A DNA stretch of 34,813 nt from an uncultured Elusimicrobium sp. (GCA_947305555.1 CAMZDW010000009.1:1-34813); one strand, 5' to 3'. Counted from the first letter of the stretch, positions 17,396 to 25,304 are shown. Program-made: numbers and translations. The notes: generated by a model from the letters alone, not told the origin.

Positions 17396-19159
17396 ATGAT
17401 GAAATATGTGCTGGGGGTGTTGGCTTTCTTCTTGTTTACAGCTTGTTTTGCTCAAGCGCAGGGCAAGGTGTCGGTGGCTGTTTCCGGAAATGGCCGAGGA
17501 AGCGTCCCTTCCGTTGAATTGAACGGAGTTACTTATGTGGATGTGCAAAAAATGGCTCGCAAAGTGGGAGCCGGAGTGGAGCTGTTTGCGCAGTCCAAGC
17601 AAGTTAAAATAACGGCACGTGGTTTTTATGCAATTCTCACCGTTTCTCTGCCGGAAATAATTGTAAATGCTCGTCCTTCCAAGTTAGAAGCCCCTGTAGT
17701 TATTCAAGGAGGGGCTGTTATGGCACCCGTTTCTTTTTTCACACGTAAGGACTTACAAAAGGCCTTGCAGCAGGAAATTTCATTTTCCAAGAATACTTTG
17801 TGGATAGAACGTCCCTTCGATCTGGAACGGGTGGAAAATATTGTCAACGCGCGGGAAAATGAACTGGTATTTAACGCACGCCGCCAGGATATTACTTGGT
17901 CCGTGCAGGAACCGAATAAACATACCGTAGAGGTATCTTTCCCTAATACCGTATTTAAACGAGATGAACATTTCCGCTTTCGTACGGATTTTATTGCTTC
18001 GGCCGATTTGTACCAAAACCGGGGCAATGCCGTTTTAAAGGTCATTTTGGGGAAATCAGCCAAAGATTGGCGCATGATCCAACAGGGAAGTAAATTAATA
18101 TTCCGGGTCGGTGCGCTCCCACCGGAATCCCCAGTGGAAGAAAGCGCAAAACCTTCGTCTCTTGTGCAAGCGGGAGAAGCATCTTCGCTCACAGTGGCTC
18201 CTTCCGTATTGGCAGAAGAAGGTGCAGAAACAATAGCTACGCCAACTCCTTCAGTGTTAACAGAAGAAGATGGCTTTGAGGAAATGTTTCCCGCAGATTC
18301 TACGACCGTAATGCAAGCAGATGAACAGCTGGAAATATCTTCTACTCCGGTAATGAAAGAAGCTCCGGAAGCGGAACCTTCTGCTGTCCCGGTGATGCAA
18401 GCCGCTGCTGCCACAGTTCCGTCAGGCACGCCGGTTATGAAGGCAGAACCGCAGACCCTTCGTATGAGCGCGGAAAAGCGTAAAATCCGCATTGTGGTAG
18501 ATCCCGGCCATGGGGGAAAAGACGCTGGCGCCGTGCGCGGAAGATATCGTGAAAAAGAATGGAATTTGGCGGTAGGTAATGAGTTGGCGCGTCTGCTAAA
18601 GAAGGGAGGATTTGAGGTAAAAGTTACGCGCAGTACAGATGTATTTATTGCTTTAGGAGAGCGCGCAAAAATTTCCAATGAGTTCAAGGCGGATTTATTT
18701 GTTTCTATCCACACCAATGCTACCAAGAAAACGCAGGCGAACGGATTTCAGGTTTATTTCCGTTCAGAAAAAGCAACCGATAAAGAAGCCGCCGAGACTG
18801 CCGCGTTAGAAAACGAGGCCATGCAATATGAAGAAGCACATTATAATTTTGTTGATGCCCTTTTGCAATCCATGGTGAAAAATGAGTTTATCAACGAGAG
18901 TTCCAAATTAGCCGGTTATGTGCGCAATGCAGTGTACAAACAACCGGGTATTGGAATTGCAGTTAACCAAAACAGCAGCGTGCGCCAAGCTAATTTCTAC
19001 GTATTAAAAGGGGTAAATAGTCCCTCTATCTTGATAGAAATGGGATTTATTAGTAGCCCCAAAGACCGGGCACGCTTATCCAACAAAGCAGCACGCGAAA
19101 AGATGGCGTTAGGTATTTATAACGGCATTGTGAATTATACGAAAAAAGAAATTAAATAA
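17396..19159 (+). CDS. N-acetylmuramoyl-L-alanine amidase with N-terminal stalk domains
   Basis: A 587-residue secreted zinc amidase that cleaves the amide bond between glycan and peptide in peptidoglycan. A signal peptide covers about residues 1-22 (hydrophobic core then AQAQG); the FTAC in it is a poor lipobox. Residues about 35-130 resemble the copper-amine-oxidase N-terminal stalk domain, 140-240 look AMIN-like, and 250-360 are a Pro/Glu/Ala linker with repeated TPVMK/VPVMQ units. The Amidase_3 domain (about 364-585) has His372 (DPGHGG), Glu386 (YREKE), His439 (SIHTNA) and Glu548 (LIEMGF). A TTG at 17354 would add 14 residues before the signal peptide and is rejected. Confidence 0.92.
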   Translation: MMKYVLGVLAFFLFTACFAQAQGKVSVAVSGNGRGSVPSVELNGVTYVDVQKMARKVGAGVELFAQSKQVKITARGFYAILTVSLPEIIVNARPSKLEAPVVIQGGAVMAPVSFFTRKDLQKALQQEISFSKNTLWIERPFDLERVENIVNARENELVFNARRQDITWSVQEPNKHTVEVSFPNTVFKRDEHFRFRTDFIASADLYQNRGNAVLKVILGKSAKDWRMIQQGSKLIFRVGALPPESPVEESAKPSSLVQAGEASSLTVAPSVLAEEGAETIATPTPSVLTEEDGFEEMFPADSTTVMQADEQLEISSTPVMKEAPEAEPSAVPVMQAAAATVPSGTPVMKAEPQTLRMSAEKRKIRIVVDPGHGGKDAGAVRGRYREKEWNLAVGNELARLLKKGGFEVKVTRSTDVFIALGERAKISNEFKADLFVSIHTNATKKTQANGFQVYFRSEKATDKEAAETAALENEAMQYEEAHYNFVDALLQSMVKNEFINESSKLAGYVRNAVYKQPGIGIAVNQNSSVRQANFYVLKGVNSPSILIEMGFISSPKDRARLSNKAAREKMALGIYNGIVNYTKKEIK

Positions 19160-19262
19160 TGAGCGAGAATACAGCGGTAAGGGGCATTTTGTGGAGGAAG
19201 ATGAAATTGTAGCGCTTTATTATACTAAAAGTTAGTTATAATTAAAAAATATATTAAATAAT

Positions 19263-19290
19263 AAACTCCGTTTTATTGACGGGGTTTTTT
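19263..19290 (+). terminator. Intrinsic terminator after the amidase
   Basis: AAACTCCG (19263-19270) pairs with CGGGGTTT (19280-19287), 8 bp with one G-U pair, around a 9-nt loop, followed by a T run to 19290. It closes the mre-rod-rng-amidase transcript, about 100 nt after the amidase stop. The gap in between is AT-rich and holds an ACTAA-N3-TTAGT inverted repeat at 19224-19236. Confidence 0.75.
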
Positions 19291-19305
19291 GTTTTTAAAA
19301 ATCTA

Positions 19306-19334
19306 TTGTTAGTTTAGACTAACTTTTGTATAAT
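19306..19334 (+). promoter_or_regulatory. Sigma-70-type promoter with operator-like inverted repeat
   Basis: TTGTTA (19306-19311) and a consensus TATAAT (19329-19334) are separated by 17 nt, the optimal spacing. Inside, GTTAGT-TTAG-ACTAAC (19308-19323) is a perfect inverted repeat with 6-nt arms that overlaps the -35 box and fills the spacer, the usual place for a repressor site. A shorter related repeat with the ACTAA/TTAGT sequence lies about 85 nt upstream (19224-19236). The promoter serves the secreted protein starting at 19367. The palindrome is directly visible; its use as an operator is inference. Confidence 0.7.
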
Positions 19335-19366
19335 ATAATAAGAAATTATTTTAACAGGAAATAATC

Positions 19367-20104
19367 ATGAAAGACTCACTAATAAAAATAATGTTAATGG
19401 TGCTACTGTTTGGAATGAGTAGCCACGGAAACGCTGCTGAATTATTCGCTACGGATTTGGAGCGAAGTATCACACAGCAACTCGTTTCCCAGCAGGCGCG
19501 TGTGCAAATCCAACTGGACTGGGAAAAAGAAATTCGCATGCGTGATGTTATGTTTCGCCATCCTCGTCCCGGAGTGGGAAACCCGGTATTGCAAGTAAAA
19601 CAGAGAACTACTTCTTGCCAAGGGATGCTATTGGAAGGAAATCGACGTGTTGCATTACCGGCCGTGTGTTTGAAAGAGGATGATTTTACGCTTAAAGCGG
19701 TTCATCTTACCTTTTCCAATCAGCGTAAAGCTTCCGGTACAGGCCGGGCTGTTTATGTGCAAAAGGATATAGGGTACGTCTTAGTAAAAGAAAATGTGAC
19801 ACAGGGCTTACGGGGAATAGCAGTGGCCAGTGTGCAGGAAGGAAAGACTTTACAAGAGATGTATGGAGAAAGCATGACAAATGCCCTGCACCAATTTTTC
19901 GCCTCTTTTGGGGTACGATTTCACGCCGTTAGATGTAGAATTGGGCGCCCGGTAGCACGAGAGCGTTCACGTAGCCATTTGAAGATTGGAGAACCTGTTA
20001 TTTTTAAAGGAAAACTCGTGGCTTTAGTGAAAGAAGTTCCTCTTTGGTATGGAAGTATGTTTGGGGGAATTTCCGAAAGTGCATTTGCCATTTTTAGAAC
20101 GTAA
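19367..20104 (+). CDS. Secreted trypsin-fold-like protein, probable pseudoprotease
   Basis: A 245-residue protein with a signal peptide (about 1-24, ending HGNAA). I do not recognise a named gene. Residues 84-101 (CQG ... ALPAVC) match the chymotrypsin Cys42-His57-Cys58 block in cysteine spacing, the conserved Gly and Leu and the final Ala-x-Cys, but the catalytic His is Val100. KDIGYVLVKE (133-142) looks like the Asp102 strand, with Asp134 kept. LKIGEPVIFKGKLVALV (205-221) looks like the GDSGGP block, with Ile207 in place of Ser. So a chymotrypsin-like fold that has lost catalysis is likely; it remains an inference from motifs. It is monocistronic, with its own promoter and AGGAAA ribosome binding site. 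Confidence 0.6.
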   Translation: MKDSLIKIMLMVLLFGMSSHGNAAELFATDLERSITQQLVSQQARVQIQLDWEKEIRMRDVMFRHPRPGVGNPVLQVKQRTTSCQGMLLEGNRRVALPAVCLKEDDFTLKAVHLTFSNQRKASGTGRAVYVQKDIGYVLVKENVTQGLRGIAVASVQEGKTLQEMYGESMTNALHQFFASFGVRFHAVRCRIGRPVARERSRSHLKIGEPVIFKGKLVALVKEVPLWYGSMFGGISESAFAIFRT

Positions 20105-20160
20105 TTTAGTTGCAGTGCCCGGATTCTTTTAGCCAAGGGATCTGGGAGTCTCCTATACAA

Positions 20161-20199
20161 AAAATAGCCGCCGGAAAATTCGCATCCGGCGGCTGTTTT
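20161..20199. terminator. Bidirectional intrinsic terminator
   Basis: AGCCGCCGGA (20166-20175) pairs with TCCGGCGGCT (20185-20194) around a 9-nt loop. It is flanked by an A run on the left and by TTTT on the right, so it can end transcription from both sides. It lies between two convergent genes, the pseudoprotease (+) and the YgjP-like hydrolase (-). Confidence 0.88.
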
Positions 20200-20215
20200 A
20201 ATTTTTGTCAGAAGT

Positions 20216-20863
20216 TTATGCCGCGTCTGTGGGCTGTTCCGTATATACTAATTTTTCATCGGCGAAAACGGCATCTTTGTGTTCATTGAGCCAACGGCGG
20301 TGATTTTTATAATCCGGGCAGAATTGTGCTACCAGTTGCCAATATTCCGGCCCATGATTCATATGCACCAAATGGCACAGTTCGTGCACCATCAAGTAAT
20401 CTTGCACGGCCGGTGGCATTTTAATAATGCGGTAAGAATAGTTAATATTTCTTTTCCCGGAGCAACTGGCCCACAATGTTTTTTGGTCCTTTAGCACAAT
20501 ATGGTTATATTCCACGCCAATTTTCTCCGCCCATTCTTTTGTACGTGCTTTTAACACTTCCTCCGCTTTTGTACGCAGCCAAGCGGTTATGAGTGCGCTA
20601 GGGTCGGTTTCTTTGTTTTGCAAATAAATGTGAAAGACTGTCCCATCAAAAACAACTCCCTCGTCTTGGTCCGGAGTTAGGTATATTTTGGCTTCTACTA
20701 AATCACCCTTGTAGAGTACGCGATTTTGTAACGTAGAAGAAGACTCGGCCGGAGTGGTTTCCCCGTCGGGGGTAGCTTGCGGGCCAAAAATTTCCGGCAT
20801 TTCTTTTTTTAATTTTTCTAGGAATAATTTTACGTCGCTTACAACGCTTTGCGTATCACTCAT
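20216..20863 (-). CDS. YgjP-like (DUF45) metal-dependent hydrolase
   Basis: A 215-residue protein of the YgjP/DUF45 family, related to zincin metallopeptidases. The signature is complete: LWASCSGKRNINYSYRI (about 130-146) followed by HELCH (160-164) and His170 in MNHGPEYW, giving the zinc-binding HExxH plus a third His. The family has been described both as predicted metalloprotease and, for YgjP, as a nucleotide pyrophosphohydrolase; the sequence alone does not decide. The N-terminal 45 residues are poorly conserved and hydrophilic. It is a single-gene unit on the opposite strand to its neighbours. Confidence 0.88.
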   Translation of the reverse strand: MSDTQSVVSDVKLFLEKLKKEMPEIFGPQATPDGETTPAESSSTLQNRVLYKGDLVEAKIYLTPDQDEGVVFDGTVFHIYLQNKETDPSALITAWLRTKAEEVLKARTKEWAEKIGVEYNHIVLKDQKTLWASCSGKRNINYSYRIIKMPPAVQDYLMVHELCHLVHMNHGPEYWQLVAQFCPDYKNHRRWLNEHKDAVFADEKLVYTEQPTDAA

Positions 20864-20960
20864 ATTTTTATTATAGCAGTTTATAATATAATCTCGCGGT
20901 AAAAAACCGTATTTTTAAATCCATAATTTTATACAATAAGCGTATAATCGGAGGTGTGCT
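20864..20960. other. AT-rich divergent intergenic region
   Basis: These 97 nt separate the YgjP-like gene (-) from gcvT (+) and must hold both promoters. Several TATAAT-like boxes occur: 20943-20948 on the + strand, which abuts the gcvT ribosome binding site GGAGG (20950-20954), TATACA at 20930-20935 on the + strand, and TATAAT at 20875-20870 on the - strand, 6 nt from that gene's ATG. The boxes nearest the start codons are too close to yield a leader with a ribosome binding site, and I cannot assign -35 boxes. I saw no glycine riboswitch-like structure, but a region this short could not hold a full tandem one. Confidence 0.4.
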
Positions 20961-22040
20961 ATGGGCACCGAAACGCTTCAAAAAACACCGCTGGCTTCGC
21001 GTTGCGAAATGTCCGGCGGGAAAATGGTAGATTTTCATGGTTGGTTGCTTCCCGTGCAATTTGCTGGGATTTTAGCTGAACATAAAGCCGTGCGCGAAAA
21101 TGTTGGGATGTTTGATGTGTCTCACATGGGACAGCTATTTATCGAAGGCAAAGAGGCGTGGCCCTTTTTGCAATATGTAAGCTGCAATAACATCAAAAAC
21201 GGCCCGGCCGAAGGAACGTATTTCCATATTTTGACCGAGCAAGGCACCATTATTGATGATGCAATTGCTTTTTGTCTTTCGCCGGAACAATTTTTGGTTG
21301 TGGTGAATGCCGCTTGTGTGCATACCGATTTTGAATGGCTAACCAAGCAAGCTAAAAAATTTGGAGTAACTGTTCGTAATGAAAGTGACCGCTGGGGGAT
21401 GATTGCGGTGCAAGGGCCGAAGGCCGTTGAAACCGTGAATTGTATGATACCGGGGGTGGAGGACTTGCCGCGCTTTCACATCAGCCCGCTTACGATGTTT
21501 GATGCGGAGGGATATGTTACCCGTACCGGTTACACGGGCGAAGATGGTGTGGAAATTATGCTGCCCAGTGACAAAATCGGTCTACTATGGGATGAATTAT
21601 TAAAACACCACGTAACACCGTGCGGTTTAGGGGCACGCGACGTATTGCGTTTGGAAGCCGGGTACCTACTCAACGGGGAAGATGCGGATCAAACGCGCAC
21701 CCCATACGAAGCCAATTGCGGTTGGGTAGTTAAACTCTCAAAGGAAAATTTTATTGGAAAGGAAGCCTTAGTGGCTCAAAAAGCGCAAGGGCTGAAAGAA
21801 AAATTAACGGGCTTTGTGCTCACGACTCCGGGCGTTCCCCGGTCAGGATGTAAGGTGTTTGTAAATGGCGAAGAAAAGGGAGTCCTCACAAGCGGAACTT
21901 TCTCGCCACTTTTCAAGGGAATAGCTGTTGGGTATTTAGCTTCTGATGTAGCCGTGGGGAGCGAAGTGGAAATTGAAATCCATGGCCGTCGGGTGCGAGC
22001 ACAAGTCGTCAAACCGCCGTTTTATAAAAACCGGGTATAA
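20961..22040 (+). CDS. gcvT: Aminomethyltransferase (glycine cleavage T protein)
   Basis: A 359-residue enzyme that releases ammonia from the aminomethyl group on H protein and passes the one-carbon unit to tetrahydrofolate. Typical segments are GGKMVDFHGWLLPVQF (about 19-34), MFDVSHMGQLFIEG, YTGEDGVEIMLPSD and CGLGARDVLRLEAGYLLNG, followed by the C-terminal barrel domain with GVLTSGTFSPLFKGIAVGYL. Length is normal. GGAGG at 20950-20954 fixes the start. It is the first gene of the gcv operon. Confidence 0.97.
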   Translation: MGTETLQKTPLASRCEMSGGKMVDFHGWLLPVQFAGILAEHKAVRENVGMFDVSHMGQLFIEGKEAWPFLQYVSCNNIKNGPAEGTYFHILTEQGTIIDDAIAFCLSPEQFLVVVNAACVHTDFEWLTKQAKKFGVTVRNESDRWGMIAVQGPKAVETVNCMIPGVEDLPRFHISPLTMFDAEGYVTRTGYTGEDGVEIMLPSDKIGLLWDELLKHHVTPCGLGARDVLRLEAGYLLNGEDADQTRTPYEANCGWVVKLSKENFIGKEALVAQKAQGLKEKLTGFVLTTPGVPRSGCKVFVNGEEKGVLTSGTFSPLFKGIAVGYLASDVAVGSEVEIEIHGRRVRAQVVKPPFYKNRV

Positions 22041-22050
22041 GGAGAAAACA

Positions 22051-22431
22051 ATGTACAATCAAGAAAATTGCCGTTTTGCTAAAACACATGAATGGGCCTT
22101 TGCAGAAGGCGATGTGGCTGTGGTGGGAATCAGTAACCACGCCCAAGAAGAAATCAGCGATATTGTATTCGTGGATTTGCCAAAAGTAGGTCAAAAGACG
22201 GAAGTAGGAAAGAATTGCTGCGTAGTGGAATCTGTCAAATCTGCCAGTGAAATTTATGCGCCGGTCAGCGGGGAGATTGTAGAAGTCAATGAAGCGTTGA
22301 ACGCAGACCCGGCTCTAGTAAACCGGGAACCGCACGGAAACGGTTGGCTTTTCAAAATTAAAATGGCAAACCCGGCCGAATTAGATAACCTGCTTGATTT
22401 TAACGCCTATCAAGCTACGATTGCAAAATAA
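22051..22431 (+). CDS. gcvH: Glycine cleavage system H protein
   Basis: A 126-residue lipoyl carrier that shuttles the aminomethyl group between P, T and L proteins. The lipoyl-bearing Lys63 sits in VESVKSASEIYAPVSGE, the exact family motif; THEWA near the start and NPAELDNLLD near the end are also typical. The frame is open back to 21973 inside gcvT, but AAGGAGA just before the ATG at 22051 and the family N-terminus set the start. Lipoylation genes were not seen in the window. Confidence 0.97.
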   Translation: MYNQENCRFAKTHEWAFAEGDVAVVGISNHAQEEISDIVFVDLPKVGQKTEVGKNCCVVESVKSASEIYAPVSGEIVEVNEALNADPALVNREPHGNGWLFKIKMANPAELDNLLDFNAYQATIAK

Positions 22432-22437
22432 AATGAG

Positions 22438-22464
22438 CCCCTGGGGTAGTTTCTACCCCGGGGG
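22438..22464 (+). promoter_or_regulatory. Very stable hairpin between gcvH and gcvPA
   Basis: CCCCTGGGGTAG (22438-22449) pairs with CTACCCCGGGGG (22453-22464): 12 bp including one T-G pair, around a 3-nt TTT loop. It is followed by GATTTTA, a poor T tract, so it is at most a leaky terminator. It lies 6 nt after the gcvH stop and 17 nt before the gcvPA start. Such a hairpin could protect the gcvTH mRNA 3' end or reduce transcription into gcvPAB, which would fit the known need for more H than P protein. That role is inference. Confidence 0.6.
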
Positions 22465-22481
22465 ATTTTACTGGAAAATTT

Positions 22482-23807
22482 ATGTTTACACCGCATACTT
22501 CCCAAGATGAGCAGCAAATGCTGCAAACACTAGGCATTTCTTCATTAGAGGAATTGCTTACTCAAATCCCGGCTGCATTACGCACAAAGGATTTTAATTT
22601 GCCTTCTGCACTGACCGAGCAGCAACTAACTGCCTACCTGCATGAGTTGGCAACCCAAAATAAACCGCTTAAAAATTTTATTGGGGCCGGGTGTTATGAA
22701 CATTTTATTCCGGCGGCGGTACCGGCACTTTCCGGTCGTGGTGAATTTTTAACCGCCTATACGCCGTATCAGGCAGAGGCCAGCCAGGGTACGTTGCAAA
22801 CAATTTACGAATTTCAAAGTTGTATATGCGCGCTTATGGAGATGGATGTAGCAACCGCTTCCCATTATGACGGCGCTACTGCGCTTGCGGAAGCCGTGTT
22901 AGCTTGCGGACGTATCACGGGGCGGAAAGAAATTCTTGTTTCTGCTCTTTTACATCCGCACTACAAAGAAGTATTAAAAACGTACACCAAGCACAGCGGA
23001 CTTACCATTAGTGAAGTAAAAGCAACTGAAAATGGGACGTTAGATGTGAATGCACTGCAGACTCAAATTTCCGCTGCTACTGCGTGTGTGGTGCTGGCGA
23101 ATCCAAACTTTTTAGGGTATGTGGAACAAGCTGAAAAAATAGAGGAAATCACACACGGTGCCGGAGCGTTATTGACGGCGCTAGTAAATCCGATTTCGTT
23201 GGGTGTGCTTCAAACACCGGGCAGTTATCAAGCCGATTTTGCCGTTGCCGAAGGGCAAGTGCTAGGCAACCCGATGAGTTTTGGCGGTCCGGGCCTTGGT
23301 ATTTTGACCTCCAAAAAAGCATACATGCGTCAACTGCCGGGCCGAATGGTGGGGATTGCCAAAGACCATCAAGGCCGGCGTGCGTTTGTGCTCACGTTGC
23401 AAGCGCGTGAACAGCATATACGGCGCGAAAAAGCCGCTTCTAACATTTGTTCCAACGAAGCTATTTGTGCGCTAAATGCGGTTATTTATTTGACGCTACT
23501 TGGTCCGCAAGGGCTTAAGGAAGTGGCGGAACTGAATGTGGAACGTGCCCATCAGCTGGCTGAAAAAATCAGCCAAGTAAAAGGTTTTAGCGTACTCAAA
23601 AAAGATCCGTTCTTTAACGAATTTGTCGTTCAATGCCCGGTGGCCGCGGCCGAAGTTATTGAAAAAATGGCGGAACGTGGTATTGCGGCTGGATACGATT
23701 TGGGAACTACTTGTGCTTCCATGAAAAATTGCTTACTGGTTTGCGCAACAGAAATGCGTACCGAAAAAGATCTACAAGCTTATGCCGACGCATTGGGAGG
23801 TATTTAA
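22482..23807 (+). CDS. gcvPA: Glycine dehydrogenase (decarboxylating) subunit 1
   Basis: A 441-residue alpha subunit of the two-chain P protein, which decarboxylates glycine with PLP and loads H protein. It is homologous to the N-terminal half of single-chain GcvP. Typical segments are FIGAGCYEHFIPAAV (about 66-80), YTPYQAEASQGTLQTIYEFQ, SHYDGATALAEA and NPMSFGGPGLGI. Length fits subunit 1 (430-450). The ribosome binding site is weak (TGGAAA). The two-gene form is common in Firmicutes, thermophiles and several other phyla, so the split is not a frameshift. Confidence 0.96.
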   Translation: MFTPHTSQDEQQMLQTLGISSLEELLTQIPAALRTKDFNLPSALTEQQLTAYLHELATQNKPLKNFIGAGCYEHFIPAAVPALSGRGEFLTAYTPYQAEASQGTLQTIYEFQSCICALMEMDVATASHYDGATALAEAVLACGRITGRKEILVSALLHPHYKEVLKTYTKHSGLTISEVKATENGTLDVNALQTQISAATACVVLANPNFLGYVEQAEKIEEITHGAGALLTALVNPISLGVLQTPGSYQADFAVAEGQVLGNPMSFGGPGLGILTSKKAYMRQLPGRMVGIAKDHQGRRAFVLTLQAREQHIRREKAASNICSNEAICALNAVIYLTLLGPQGLKEVAELNVERAHQLAEKISQVKGFSVLKKDPFFNEFVVQCPVAAAEVIEKMAERGIAAGYDLGTTCASMKNCLLVCATEMRTEKDLQAYADALGGI

Positions 23808-23808
23808 G

Positions 23809-25257
23809 ATGGACGAAATTTTACAACATAACCAATTATCCATTGAGAAATCTCATTGCGGCCGCCGCGGGGTGCAGTTTGAACAAACACAGCAACATGC
23901 CTCTGCCTATCTACCGCAATCGTGTTTGCGTAAGACAGCGCCCAATTTGCCAGAGCTTAGCGAATTCGACACCGTGCGCCATTTTACGCGTTTATCCCAG
24001 CTTAATTATTCGTTAGACGGTCAATTTTATCCCTTGGGTTCATGTACGATGAAATATAACCCCAAAGCGTATGATGTGTTATCCGTTCTTCCGCAGTTTG
24101 CCCAAGCGCATCCGTTTGCACCGCAAAGTGCATTGCAAGGGACATTGCGCGCATTATACGAGTTGCAAGAAGGGTTAAAAGCAATTACCGGGCTAGCGGC
24201 TTTTACCTTACAGCCGGCAGCCGGTGCACACGGCGAATTAACCGGAATTTTGACGGTGCGTGCCTATCACGAATCTCGGAAAGATTTTGAGCGGTGTGAA
24301 GTCATCGTACCTGATACCGCCCACGGAACGAATCCGGCAACCGCCAATATGGCTGGATATACCGTTGTGAATATCAAGTCCGGCCCGGATGGTTGTGTTG
24401 ATTTAGAAGCATTACAAGCGACGCTATCAAACAAAACCGCGGCCGTGATGTTGACAGTACCAAACACGGTGGGACTTTTTGAAAAGAATATCCGCCAAAT
24501 TGCCGAACTGGTGCATAAAGCCGGTGCCTTGCTATACATGGACGGCGCTAATTTCAACGCGCTCATTGGCCTAGCTAAGCCGGCTGATTTTGGCGTAGAT
24601 GTGATGCACCTTAACTTGCATAAAACATTTGCGGCTCCACATGGCGGCGGCGGACCTGGTTCCGGGCCAGTCGGTGCGGCGGCGCACGTGGCGAAATTTC
24701 TACCCAAACCGTTTGTGGTGAAAGAAAATGGTGTGTATAAGTTAGAGGCAGACCGAGCGGAAAGTATCGGCAAAATGAAAGCGTTTTACGGGAACGCGGC
24801 TGTCTGTTTGCGTGGGCTTTGTTACTTAAAACAGTTTGATGCAACCACGCTCAAAACGATTGCCGAAAAAGCCATTTTGAACGCCAACTATGTGCGTGCC
24901 AAACTCAAAGGAAAATTCAATGCATTTTTTGATACCAACTGCATGCACGAGTGCGTACTTTCCATTGACCCGCATGCGATGAACGGTGTACATACCAGCG
25001 ACGTTGCCAAACGCCTCTTGGATTACGGCTTCTATGCACCGACCATTTATTTCCCGCTTATTGTACCGGAGGCCATGATGATTGAGCCGACGGAAACGGA
25101 AAGTAAAGAAATGCTGGATGCGTTTGTAACGGCGCTTGAAAAAATCTACGACGAAATTCAAACGAATCCGGAATTGGTCAAAGCGGCACCGCATACACAA
25201 TGTGTGGAACGTATTGACGAAGTTTCTGCCGCGCGCCAACCCAACTTGCGTTGGTAA
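23809..25257 (+). CDS. gcvPB: Glycine dehydrogenase (decarboxylating) subunit 2
   Basis: A 482-residue beta subunit of the P protein, carrying the PLP cofactor. The PLP lysine is Lys272 in LNLHKTFAAPHGGGGPGSGP; other signatures are YPLGSCTMKYNPK (near 75), LQPAAGAHGELTGI, DTAHGTNPATANMAGY and MDGANFNALIG. It starts one base after the gcvPA stop, with GGAGG at 23796-23800 giving ideal spacing to the ATG at 23809 rather than the earlier in-frame ATG at 23782. No lpd gene for L protein follows in the window. Confidence 0.97.
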   Translation: MDEILQHNQLSIEKSHCGRRGVQFEQTQQHASAYLPQSCLRKTAPNLPELSEFDTVRHFTRLSQLNYSLDGQFYPLGSCTMKYNPKAYDVLSVLPQFAQAHPFAPQSALQGTLRALYELQEGLKAITGLAAFTLQPAAGAHGELTGILTVRAYHESRKDFERCEVIVPDTAHGTNPATANMAGYTVVNIKSGPDGCVDLEALQATLSNKTAAVMLTVPNTVGLFEKNIRQIAELVHKAGALLYMDGANFNALIGLAKPADFGVDVMHLNLHKTFAAPHGGGGPGSGPVGAAAHVAKFLPKPFVVKENGVYKLEADRAESIGKMKAFYGNAAVCLRGLCYLKQFDATTLKTIAEKAILNANYVRAKLKGKFNAFFDTNCMHECVLSIDPHAMNGVHTSDVAKRLLDYGFYAPTIYFPLIVPEAMMIEPTETESKEMLDAFVTALEKIYDEIQTNPELVKAAPHTQCVERIDEVSAARQPNLRW

Positions 25258-25276
25258 CGATACAGACATGTTTAAG

Positions 25277-25304
25277 GCCCGGAGTTGTGCTCACAACTTC
25301 GGGC
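25277..25304 (+). terminator. Hairpin after gcvPB, possible terminator without T run
   Basis: GCCCGGAGTTGT (25277-25288) pairs with ACAACTTCGGGC (25293-25304): 12 bp with one G-T pair around a GCTC loop. The following sequence (AATTGCTAGAAG) lacks a T run, so termination would be inefficient or depend on other factors. It resembles the hairpin after gcvH in stability and in missing T tract. It may mark the end of the gcv unit before the membrane protease gene. Confidence 0.55.

Noticed and set aside
17704-18726. 340-codon open frame on the - strand opposite the amidase
   Set aside because: It is antisense to a well-supported gene, its product is Ser/Thr/Ala-rich low complexity with no domain, and it mirrors the codon use of the real gene.
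19159-19212. 17-codon frame starting on the amidase stop codon (TAATG)
   Set aside because: It is short, has no ribosome binding site at the right distance apart from chance, shows no recognisable sequence, and probably results from the TAATG overlap.
20943-20948. TATAAT directly upstream of gcvT as its promoter
   Set aside because: It abuts the ribosome binding site; a transcript from it would start after GGAGG and lose it.
22482-25257. gcvPA/gcvPB read as a broken single-chain gcvP
   Set aside because: Both halves have proper starts, a strong ribosome binding site in front of gcvPB and family-typical lengths; the two-subunit form is well known.
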